Source: Streptomyces hiroshimensis (GTDB lineage Bacteria; Actinomycetota; Actinomycetes; Streptomycetales; Streptomycetaceae). Taken from it: 64,000 nucleotides of DNA. The notes under the pieces were generated by a model. That model searched no databases. It was given only the letters and a program-made list of their open reading frames with translations, and was not told the DNA's origin. A program made the position numbers and the translations under genes. Positions 33,305-40,434 of the stretch are shown one piece after another (the first letter of the stretch is position 1; the number at the start of each line of letters is the position of its first letter). Where the stretch lies: NCBI RefSeq assembly GCF_014650335.1, contig NZ_BMUT01000023.1, forward strand, positions 1 to 64,000. Direction: 5' to 3'.

Positions 33305-33952
33305 ATGGAGCGTATGCGAATGAAGCGGACAATGCGGTGGGCGATGGTTCCCGTCGCGACGCTGGCGGCCGGGCTGGGGCTGTGCGCCGGTCCGGCGTAC
33401 GCCGGAGCCCGCGCCGACTACCAGGCCATCGCCCATACGATCGTCGGGCGGGTCGGCGAGACCGTCGAGGTCGAGCTGGGGGTCAGGAACGGCGGCCCCG
33501 GCCCGGCCGGCGGCCGGCCCGGGCACGGCGCGGGCACGTACGAGGTGACGCCGCCGCCCGGCACGACGATCGTCGCGGCCCCGCACAGCGGCGTCCGGCA
33601 GCCCTGCGTGGCGAAGGCGAGCCCGTCCGCGGAGCCCGGTTCGTACGTCTGCTCCATCGGGGAGGACTTCTCCGCCGGAGAGCGCGAGACGCTCGGCTTC
33701 CAGGTGCGGATCGACCGGAAGGTCGACGGCGCCGAGGGCCTGGTCCGCGTCCTCGACCGCGACGGCGAGCCGTCCCCCGACCCGGACCCCGGCAACGACT
33801 CGGCGCCGATCCGTGTCGAGGTCGTGGACCGCGCCCCCGAGCCGCCCCCCGCCCCGGCCACCAACAGCACCCTGCTGCTCGCCACCACCTCCGGCACCGC
33901 CGTCTCGGCGGGCGCCATCGCGCTCGGGGTCACCCGCCGCAGGCAGCGCTGA
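33305..33952 (+). CDS. Secreted, C-terminally membrane-anchored surface protein
   Basis: A 215-residue protein with a signal peptide (residues about 6-33, ending ACA-like AGPAYA), a beta-rich ectodomain with two Cys (PCVAK and YVCSI) that could pair, a Pro-rich stalk, a C-terminal hydrophobic segment (about 188-208) and a basic RRRQR end. The plan is that of a cell-wall-spanning protein; no LPXTG motif is seen. Three ATG codons are clustered at 33305-33322, so the exact start is uncertain. Confidence 0.7.
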   Translation: MERMRMKRTMRWAMVPVATLAAGLGLCAGPAYAGARADYQAIAHTIVGRVGETVEVELGVRNGGPGPAGGRPGHGAGTYEVTPPPGTTIVAAPHSGVRQPCVAKASPSAEPGSYVCSIGEDFSAGERETLGFQVRIDRKVDGAEGLVRVLDRDGEPSPDPDPGNDSAPIRVEVVDRAPEPPPAPATNSTLLLATTSGTAVSAGAIALGVTRRRQR

Positions 33953-33964
33953 CCGGCTCCCGCC

Positions 33965-33994
33965 GCACGGGGACGCACGGGGACGCACGGGGAC
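33965..33994 (+). repeat. Three-copy 10-bp tandem repeat
   Basis: GCACGGGGAC repeats three times without mismatch, just after the surface-protein gene. Confidence 0.75.
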
Positions 33995-34071
33995 GCACGC
34001 GGAAAACCCGGGAGAACCCGCCGTGCCACGCCGTAAATGCCCAGCTGGTCAAAATTTGTCCGTTTAGCACT

Positions 34072-34077
34072 TAAAGT
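34072..34077 (+). promoter_or_regulatory. -10 hexamer of a leaderless gene (TAAAGT)
   Basis: TAAAGT ends 6 nt before ATG 34084 within an unusually AT-rich stretch (34031-34078). Confidence 0.5.
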
Positions 34078-34083
34078 CGGCGC

Positions 34084-34815
34084 ATGCCCACGCCCTATGG
34101 ATCACGCGGCGGCATGGCGTTCAGCGCGGACGAACTGCGCGTGCTGCGCCGAGCCCTCGCCATCGCCCTCCATCCCCACGCCGTCCCCGGGCGCCCCGGC
34201 CCCGAGCGCGCCGCCGAGGTGCGCGACTGCCACCGGCTCGCCGCCGCCGTGGACGAGGCCGTGCTCGAGAGCGGCAGGCTGCGCGCCTTCCTCCTCGCCG
34301 ACCTCGCCCGCTACCGCGCCGCCCTCCCCGGCGCCGCCTCCGGCTACGCCGAGCGCCTCCAGGACGCCCTCGCCGCGGGCTACCGGCCGCGCGCGGAGGA
34401 CCTCGACGCCCTCCGGGCCCTGTGCTCGGCCCCATCGGCCGGGCCCGCCACGGCGGGCTACCGGGCCCTGCTGCGCCGCTGCGAGCTCGTCGCGGGCCCG
34501 GCCGCCCGCGCCGCGGCGGCCGACCGCGTGGCCTGCGCGGTGCCCGCCGCGCGCATCCGGCTGCGCCGCACCCCGCTGCTCGCCCTGCCGGGCGGTCTGC
34601 CGCCCACCGCCGACGGCCCGGCGCGCCCCGGGCAGAAGCCGGGCCGCAAGCAGCCGGAGGAGAAGCCCCCGGGCAAGCCCGCCACGGATCCCGCCAAGCA
34701 GCCGTCCGGGCCGCGCCCGGACCGGCCCATCCCCACCCCCGGCGAGGTCTTCCCGCCCCGGCGCAAGCCCGCTCCGCCCCCGGCGGGCGAGGCGCCGCAG
34801 GCCCGGCCCGCCTGA
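34084..34815 (+). CDS. Hypothetical protein, helical N-terminus and Pro-rich tail
   Basis: A 243-residue product. Residues 1-150 are Ala/Arg/Leu-rich and predicted helical (FSADELRVLRRALAIALHPH). Residues 175-243 form a Pro/Lys-rich disordered tail. No signal peptide, membrane segment or known motif is visible. It lies upstream of a small membrane protein gene. Confidence 0.68.
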   Translation: MPTPYGSRGGMAFSADELRVLRRALAIALHPHAVPGRPGPERAAEVRDCHRLAAAVDEAVLESGRLRAFLLADLARYRAALPGAASGYAERLQDALAAGYRPRAEDLDALRALCSAPSAGPATAGYRALLRRCELVAGPAARAAAADRVACAVPAARIRLRRTPLLALPGGLPPTADGPARPGQKPGRKQPEEKPPGKPATDPAKQPSGPRPDRPIPTPGEVFPPRRKPAPPPAGEAPQARPA

Positions 34816-34909
34816 GCGGCCCCACCCGCCTGAGGAGCCTCCCCGGGCGCGCGTAATCTGGACGGGTCGCTCAATCCGCGCAAGCCCGACCCAGAAGGAG
34901 CCGACGGCC

Positions 34910-35089
34910 ATGGACTATGTCGCCGCACTGGTGCCGCCCGTCGTGATGGCGATCGCCTTCACCGCCCTGGTCGTGACGATCATCAAGAGCCAGGGTGGTG
35001 CGAACAAGGCCAAGGAGGACGCCCTGGTCGACGCCGCCCTCGCCCGGGCCGAGGCCGCCCAGCAGGCCGGCAAGGGCAGCGCGGCCTGA
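34910..35089 (+). CDS. Small single-pass membrane protein
   Basis: A 59-residue protein with one N-terminal transmembrane segment (residues about 5-26, LVPPVVMAIAFTALVVTII) and a charged, Ala-rich helical tail (KEDALVDAALARAEAAQ). AGAAGGAG at 34892-34899 is an excellent ribosome site ten bases before the ATG. Function unknown. Confidence 0.78.
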   Translation: MDYVAALVPPVVMAIAFTALVVTIIKSQGGANKAKEDALVDAALARAEAAQQAGKGSAA

Positions 35090-35264
35090 CGCTTCATCCC
35101 TGGTTGCCTCCGGGCACCTCCGCGCGGCGCAGGGGCCGCCGCATGCGCCCCCGGCGGGCGCGGGTGCTCAAGGGCGTACGGTTCGAGACCGCATTTCTCG
35201 GCCGTGCGCCCTTTTTGTTCGCCCTTTGCTGCCCCGATAAAGCGTCATTCCAGACATCTCCCAC

Positions 35265-35270
35265 TATTAT
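35265..35270 (+). promoter_or_regulatory. -10 hexamer of the leaderless BlaI-type gene (TATTAT)
   Basis: TATTAT ends 6 nt before GTG 35277 and is the most consensus-like -10 in the window. Confidence 0.55.
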
Positions 35271-35276
35271 TCGCGT

Positions 35277-35672
35277 GTGGTCAGACGCCTGGGTGATCTG
35301 GAAGACGCCGTCATGACGCGCGTGTGGGACTGGAACCGGCCGGTCACTGTTCGAGAAGTGCTGGAAGACCTTCAACAGGAACGGTCCATCGCCTACACCA
35401 CGGTCATGACCGTAATGGACAACCTGTATCAGAAGGGCTGGCTGCGCAGGGAAGCGGAAGGCCGCGCCTATCGATATGAGGCGGTCTCCAACCGGGCCGC
35501 CTACTCGGCCGCACTGATGAACGAAGCGTGGTCCGTGAGCGACAACCCCGCGGCCGCTCTCGTCGCCTTCTTCGGCATGATGTCGGCCGAACAACGCGAA
35601 GCCCTGCGGGATGCGATCCGGGTCGTGCAACTCGACGGGCCCGGCGAGGGCACCGCGGCCCCGGGGCGATAG
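35277..35672 (+). CDS. BlaI/MecI/CopY-family transcriptional regulator
   Basis: A 131-residue winged-helix repressor: LGDLEDAVMTRVWDWNRPVTVREVLEDL, then AYTTVMTVMDNLYQKGWLRREAEGRAYRYE. BlaI relatives repress until a membrane sensor protease of the BlaR type cleaves them, but no such gene is adjacent. The helical C-terminus would dimerise. GTG 35277 is inferred as a leaderless start. Confidence 0.88.
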   Translation: MVRRLGDLEDAVMTRVWDWNRPVTVREVLEDLQQERSIAYTTVMTVMDNLYQKGWLRREAEGRAYRYEAVSNRAAYSAALMNEAWSVSDNPAAALVAFFGMMSAEQREALRDAIRVVQLDGPGEGTAAPGR

Positions 35673-35675
35673 CGT
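35670..35675 (+). promoter_or_regulatory. -10 hexamer overlapping the BlaI stop codon (TAGCGT)
   Basis: The TAG of the BlaI-type gene is also the first half of TAGCGT, which ends 6 nt before ATG 35682. Confidence 0.45.
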
Positions 35676-35681
35676 CCGGGC

Positions 35682-36200
35682 ATGCCCGCGCTATCAAAAG
35701 TCGTCACCGTCCGCCGTGCCCGGACCAGCGATGTGCCGGCGCTGCGCCGTCTCATCAACACGTACGTTCGTGACCGCATCCTCCTCGACAAAGCCACGGT
35801 CACTCTTTACGAGGACATCCAGGAGTTCTGGGTGGCCGAGCGGGACGAGGACGGCAGTGTCATCGGCTGCGGGGCCCTGCACGTGATGTGGGAAGACCTC
35901 GCCGAGGTGCGCACTCTCGCGGTGGACCCCGCCGTCAAGGGCGGCGGGGTGGGCCATGCCGTACTGGACAAGCTGCTGCAGACGGCGCGCTGGCTCGGCG
36001 TGCGGCGCATTTTCTGCCTCACCTTCGAAGTGGACTTCTTCGCGAAGCACGGCTTCGTGGAGATCGGTGAGACACCCGTGGACGGCGATGTCTACAGCGA
36101 GCTGCTGCGTTCCTATGACGAGGGTGTCGCCGAGTTCCTGGGTCTCGAACGGGTGAAGCCGAACACCCTTGGCAACAGCCGGATGCTTCTGCATCTGTGA
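35682..36200 (+). CDS. Amino-acid N-acetyltransferase (short ArgA-type GNAT)
   Basis: A 172-residue GNAT acetyltransferase of the short ArgA-like class, which can acetylate glutamate as the first step of arginine synthesis. The acetyl-CoA site reads VDPAVKGGGVGHAVLDKLLQTA, preceded by EVRTLAV; CLTFEVDFFAKHGFVEIG follows. No arg genes are adjacent, so the substrate is inferred from family only. Confidence 0.85.
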   Translation: MPALSKVVTVRRARTSDVPALRRLINTYVRDRILLDKATVTLYEDIQEFWVAERDEDGSVIGCGALHVMWEDLAEVRTLAVDPAVKGGGVGHAVLDKLLQTARWLGVRRIFCLTFEVDFFAKHGFVEIGETPVDGDVYSELLRSYDEGVAEFLGLERVKPNTLGNSRMLLHL

Positions 36201-36360
36201 TCGCGGTCCCTATGTCCGAATCGCGCCCCTATCACATGGCTCCGGAAGGGATGCTTCCCACGCGGAAGGCGGGCTGAACCTTCCCGGGGGGTTTGTGTTT
36301 TTCCGGGAAAGGCGGTTTGCTATTCCTCCGTAATCCCATTTTCCACTGAAAGGATTCCCC

Positions 36361-36702
36361 GTGGCGCAGAAGGTTCAGGTCCTTCTTGTCGATGACCTCG
36401 ACGGTGGCGAGGCCGACGAGACCGTGACGTTCGCCCTGGACGGGAAGACGTACGAGATCGACCTCACCACGGCCAACGCTGACAAGCTCCGCGGTCTGCT
36501 GGAGCCGTACACCCGCAGCGGACGCCGCACCGGCGGCCGTGCCGCCGGCGCTCGCGGCAAGGCGCGTGCCACCGCCGCGGCCCCCGGCAGCCCGGACACC
36601 GCGAAGATCCGCGCCTGGGCCAAGAAGAACGGCTACAGCGTCAACGACCGCGGCCGCGTGCCCGCCGACATCCGTGAGGCGTACGAGAAGGCCAACGGCT
36701 GA
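36361..36702 (+). CDS. lsr2: Lsr2 nucleoid-associated silencing protein
   Basis: Histone-like protein of 113 residues that bridges AT-rich DNA and silences foreign and specialised-metabolism genes. The N-terminal oligomerisation domain (KVQVLLVDDLDGGEADETV) and the C-terminal DNA-binding domain with the minor-groove RGR motif (NDRGRVPADIREAYEKANG) are complete. GTG 36361 follows GAAAGGATT. The 160-bp leader is AT-richer than its surroundings. The last 70 bp overlap the end of the convergent SCO3374-family gene. Confidence 0.97.
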   Translation: MAQKVQVLLVDDLDGGEADETVTFALDGKTYEIDLTTANADKLRGLLEPYTRSGRRTGGRAAGARGKARATAAAPGSPDTAKIRAWAKKNGYSVNDRGRVPADIREAYEKANG

Positions 36703-37310
36703 TCTTCCGCCGGCCCATGCGAGCGTGCCCTCCGGGTGCGCAGCAACCGGGCCCGGTGGACCTCCGTGGCCGCCGCGCCCACGAGCCGTGCGAGATCGGG
36801 GGCGTCACCACCGCCCCCGAGGCCGGTCACCGGCAGTGACGGTTCGACCCCGCCTCCGGGGCTCCCCGGTGCGGGAGGCCGCACCCACACGGCCCTCCCC
36901 GGCTTGTCCGGCTTCCCCGGGCCGAGCGCGCCGAGGCGTTCACGGCCCGGCCCGACAGGCACCGGTGCGGCGATCCGCCCGCCCGGCCCCAGCGCGGCCA
37001 GGTCCAGGGGGACCGCGCCCCACTCCAGCCAGTCGAGCAGCCCCGGCAGCTCGTCCGCGCTGCCCGCGGCGACCAGGAACCACAGCCTCCGCGTCCGGAC
37101 GTCGAGGGCGACGGGACCGGTGCGCACCGGGCGGCCGAGCACGGCGGAGCCGGCGTCCAGGGGAAGGTCCAGGACGTCGAAGCGGAACCCGGTCAGCAGC
37201 TCCAGGGGCGCCGCGCCGGAGGTCGGCCAGCCCAGCTCGTGCTCGTACCACCGACGCGCCTGGCACCATGGATCCGCGGGACCGCCGGGGCGCGGGAGGA
37301 CAACGGTCAT
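36633..37310 (-). CDS. SCO3374-family protein, primase/polymerase-like fragment
   Basis: A 225-residue protein of a Streptomyces family always found between lsr2 and clpC. The N-terminal 120 residues recall the N-terminal fold of bifunctional DNA primase/polymerases (WYEHELGWPT, FRFDVLDLP, RRLWFLVAAGS), but the catalytic acidic residues of active prim-pols are not apparent. The C-terminal half is Gly/Pro-rich. It overlaps the end of lsr2 by 70 bp tail to tail. Function unknown. Confidence 0.72.
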   Translation of the reverse strand: MTVVLPRPGGPADPWCQARRWYEHELGWPTSGAAPLELLTGFRFDVLDLPLDAGSAVLGRPVRTGPVALDVRTRRLWFLVAAGSADELPGLLDWLEWGAVPLDLAALGPGGRIAAPVPVGPGRERLGALGPGKPDKPGRAVWVRPPAPGSPGGGVEPSLPVTGLGGGGDAPDLARLVGAAATEVHRARLLRTRRARSHGPAEDQPLAFSYASRMSAGTRPRSLTL

Positions 37311-37416
37311 GTGCGGTGCAACTGTGAAACCACCAAGAGGTTACTCTGGGTGGGTAGTTGGGCACACTCCGTATAAGGAGTGGGGGGCGCACAGGCGCTC
37401 CGGGCGGCGTGAGGGT

Positions 37417-37430
37417 GTTCGCCCGTAGCG
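37417..37430 (+). promoter_or_regulatory. Candidate ClgR box upstream of clpC (distal)
   Basis: GTTCGC, five bases, GCG: this fits the half-site pattern reported for ClgR, the activator of clp genes in streptomycetes. Confidence 0.45.
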
Positions 37431-37571
37431 GATGGACAGTGCCCGCGCCGCATGGACTGTCAATCCTTGCGGGTAAGAGGTTCCCCATGGGGAGAGGCGG
37501 TGCGACACCGCGCGGAGCGCGTCATCAGGAGTGGCGGCGGGCGATGGGCGGGCGTGTCGGGCCGGGCTCGC

Positions 37572-37585
37572 GTTCGCCGTCGGCG
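37572..37585 (+). promoter_or_regulatory. Candidate ClgR box upstream of clpC (proximal)
   Basis: A second GTTCGC, five bases, GCG lies 155 bp downstream of the first and 225 bp before the clpC start. Confidence 0.45.
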
Positions 37586-37809
37586 TAGTGACGGTGAGCG
37601 TATATGCCTGGCCTGCGGGAACATCGTCTCCCACCATCGGGTTGGAGGAGATGTCGGCTGTTCGGCAGCAGGTTTCCCCGCCGACGCGGGGTGATCCGGA
37701 CGGATGTCGGCAGTTGGAATGAGCTGTCCCGTCCCGCGGGACTAGCATGCGGAAGGACAGGGAGGGGACCGACCCCTACTTGCCTGACCGCTCTGAGGAG
37801 CGATTAACG

Positions 37810-40335
37810 ATGTTCGAGAGGTTCACCGACCGTGCGCGGCGGGTTGTCGTCCTGGCTCAGGAAGAAGCCCGGATGCTCAACCACAACTACATCGGCACCG
37901 AGCACATCCTCCTGGGCCTGATCCACGAGGGTGAGGGTGTCGCCGCTAAGGCCCTGGAGAGCCTCGGGATTTCGCTCGAGGCGGTCCGCCAGCAGGTGGA
38001 GGAGATCATCGGGCAGGGCCAGCAGGCTCCGTCCGGGCACATCCCCTTCACCCCCCGTGCGAAGAAGGTCCTGGAGCTCTCGCTCCGCGAGGCCCTTCAG
38101 CTCGGCCACAACTACATCGGCACGGAGCACATCCTGCTCGGCCTGATCCGCGAGGGCGAGGGCGTCGCCGCCCAGGTCCTCGTGAAGCTGGGCGCCGATC
38201 TCAACCGGGTCCGGCAGCAGGTCATCCAGCTGCTCTCGGGCTACCAGGGCAAGGAAGCCGCCACGGCCGGCGGCCCGGCCGAGGGCACGCCCTCGACCTC
38301 GCTCGTCCTGGACCAGTTCGGCCGCAACCTGACGCAGGCCGCCCGCGAATCCAAGCTCGACCCGGTCATCGGGCGCGAGAAGGAGATCGAGCGGGTCATG
38401 CAGGTGCTGTCCCGCCGTACGAAGAACAACCCGGTCCTCATCGGCGAGCCCGGCGTCGGCAAGACCGCCGTCGTCGAGGGCCTGGCCCAGGCCATCGTCA
38501 AGGGCGAGGTGCCCGAGACCCTCAAGGACAAGCACCTCTACACCCTCGACCTCGGCGCCCTGGTCGCCGGCTCCCGCTACCGCGGTGACTTCGAGGAGCG
38601 CCTGAAGAAGGTCCTCAAGGAGATCCGCACCCGCGGCGACATCATCCTGTTCATCGACGAGCTCCACACCCTGGTGGGTGCGGGCGCCGCCGAGGGCGCG
38701 ATCGACGCCGCCAGCATCCTCAAGCCGATGCTGGCCCGCGGCGAGCTGCAGACCATCGGTGCCACCACGCTCGACGAGTACCGCAAGCACCTGGAGAAGG
38801 ACGCCGCCCTCGAGCGCCGCTTCCAGCCCATCCAGGTCGCCGAGCCCTCGCTGCCGCACACCATCGAGATCCTCAAGGGTCTGCGCGACCGCTACGAGGC
38901 CCACCACCGCGTCTCCATCACGGACGAGGCGCTGGTCCAGGCCGCCACGCTCGCCGACCGCTACATCTCCGACCGCTTCCTGCCGGACAAGGCGATCGAC
39001 CTGATCGACGAGGCCGGCTCCCGGATGCGCATCCGCCGGATGACCGCGCCGCCGGACCTCCGCGAGTTCGACGAGAAGATCGCCGACGTGCGCCGGGAGA
39101 AGGAGTCCGCGATCGACTCGCAGGACTTCGAGAAGGCCGCCTCCCTGCGGGACAAGGAGAAGCAGCTCCTCGCCGCGAAGACCAAGCGGGAGAAGGAGTG
39201 GAAGGCCGGCGACATGGACGTCGTCGCCGAGGTCGACGGCGAGCTGATCGCCGAGGTCCTCGCCACGGCCACCGGCATCCCGGTCTTCAAGCTGACGGAG
39301 GAGGAGTCCTCCCGCCTGCTGCGCATGGAGGACGAGCTGCACAAGCGCGTCATCGGCCAGAAGGACGCCATCAAGGCGCTCTCCCAGGCCATCCGGCGCA
39401 CCCGTGCGGGCCTCAAGGACCCCAAGCGCCCGGGCGGATCGTTCATCTTCGCCGGCCCCTCGGGTGTCGGTAAGACCGAGCTGTCCAAGACCCTCGCCGA
39501 GTTCCTCTTCGGCGACGAGGACGCCCTGATCTCCCTCGACATGTCGGAGTTCAGCGAGAAGCACACCGTCTCGCGCCTCTTCGGCTCGCCCCCCGGCTAC
39601 GTGGGCTACGAGGAGGGCGGCCAGCTGACGGAGAAGGTCCGCCGCAAGCCGTTCTCGGTGGTCCTGTTCGACGAGGTCGAGAAGGCCCACCCGGACATCT
39701 TCAACTCGCTCCTGCAGATCCTGGAGGACGGTCGCCTGACCGACTCCCAGGGCCGGGTCGTGGACTTCAAGAACACCGTCATCATCATGACGACGAACCT
39801 CGGCACCCGGGACATCTCCAAGGGCTTCAACCTGGGCTTCGCCGCCCAGGGCGACGTCAAGACCGGCTACGAGCGCATGAAGGCCAAGGTCAACGAGGAG
39901 CTCAAGCAGCACTTCCGGCCCGAGTTCCTCAACCGTGTCGATGACACGGTGGTCTTCCACCAGCTCACCGAGGAAGACATCATCCAGATCGTCGACCTCA
40001 TGGTCGCCAAGGTGGACGAGCGGCTCAAGGACCGCGACATGGGCATCGAGCTCAGCTCCGAGGCCAAGTCGCTCCTGGCGAAGAAGGGCTACGACCCGAT
40101 CCTGGGCGCCCGCCCGCTGCGCCGCACGATCCAGCGCGAGATCGAGGACATCCTCTCGGAGAAGATCCTCTTCGGCGAGCTGCGCCCGGGCCACATCGTG
40201 GTCGTCGGCACCGAGGGCGAGGGTGAGGAGAAGAAGTTCACCTTCCGCGGCGAGGAGAAGTCGGCCCTGCCGGACACCCCGCCGATCGAGTCGGCTGCGG
40301 GCGGGGCGGGTCCTAACCTCTCCAAGGACGCGTAA
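37810..40335 (+). CDS. clpC: ATP-dependent Clp protease ATPase ClpC
   Basis: HSP100 unfoldase of 841 residues that feeds substrates to ClpP. Two N-terminal Clp-N repeats (MFERFTDRARRVVVLAQEEA and the HNYIGTEHILLGLI pair) precede AAA domain 1 (Walker A GEPGVGKTAV near residue 214), the UVR-containing middle domain (EKKSA-like DFEKAASLRDKEKQL near 445) and AAA domain 2 (GPSGVGKTE near 548). GAGGAG at 37795-37800 gives a clear start. The C-terminus carries a short variable tail. Confidence 0.97.
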   Translation: MFERFTDRARRVVVLAQEEARMLNHNYIGTEHILLGLIHEGEGVAAKALESLGISLEAVRQQVEEIIGQGQQAPSGHIPFTPRAKKVLELSLREALQLGHNYIGTEHILLGLIREGEGVAAQVLVKLGADLNRVRQQVIQLLSGYQGKEAATAGGPAEGTPSTSLVLDQFGRNLTQAARESKLDPVIGREKEIERVMQVLSRRTKNNPVLIGEPGVGKTAVVEGLAQAIVKGEVPETLKDKHLYTLDLGALVAGSRYRGDFEERLKKVLKEIRTRGDIILFIDELHTLVGAGAAEGAIDAASILKPMLARGELQTIGATTLDEYRKHLEKDAALERRFQPIQVAEPSLPHTIEILKGLRDRYEAHHRVSITDEALVQAATLADRYISDRFLPDKAIDLIDEAGSRMRIRRMTAPPDLREFDEKIADVRREKESAIDSQDFEKAASLRDKEKQLLAAKTKREKEWKAGDMDVVAEVDGELIAEVLATATGIPVFKLTEEESSRLLRMEDELHKRVIGQKDAIKALSQAIRRTRAGLKDPKRPGGSFIFAGPSGVGKTELSKTLAEFLFGDEDALISLDMSEFSEKHTVSRLFGSPPGYVGYEEGGQLTEKVRRKPFSVVLFDEVEKAHPDIFNSLLQILEDGRLTDSQGRVVDFKNTVIIMTTNLGTRDISKGFNLGFAAQGDVKTGYERMKAKVNEELKQHFRPEFLNRVDDTVVFHQLTEEDIIQIVDLMVAKVDERLKDRDMGIELSSEAKSLLAKKGYDPILGARPLRRTIQREIEDILSEKILFGELRPGHIVVVGTEGEGEEKKFTFRGEEKSALPDTPPIESAAGGAGPNLSKDA

Positions 40336-40369
40336 GCGCTCCTGAAGCGCTCTGCTCATTCCGCGACAG

Positions 40370-40415
40370 CGGGTCGGCCCCCGGAACCGTGAGGTTCCGG
40401 GGGCCGACCCGTTTT
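40370..40415 (+). terminator. Very strong rho-independent terminator of clpC
   Basis: A perfect 19-bp stem (40370-40388 with 40393-40411), a GTGA loop, then TTTT. It lies between clpC and the convergent NACHT gene. Confidence 0.92.
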
Positions 40416-40434
40416 GCGGCCGACCCGTTCTCCG

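Larger units (their letters stand above)
37311..37809 (+). other. 499-bp upstream region of clpC
   Basis: No gene is supported here; the frames that cross it lack ribosome sites and family motifs. It contains two ClgR-like boxes (37417 and 37572, listed separately) and the clpC ribosome site. Such a long leader is consistent with several promoters. Confidence 0.6.

Noticed and set aside
40089..40325. Small minus-strand frame at the end of clpC
   Set aside because: It lies entirely opposite the ClpC C-terminus and has no ribosome site or motif.
37804..40359. An 851-codon open frame antisense to clpC
   Set aside because: The plus strand encodes a full ClpC with every expected motif. The antisense frame has no motif and no ribosome site.
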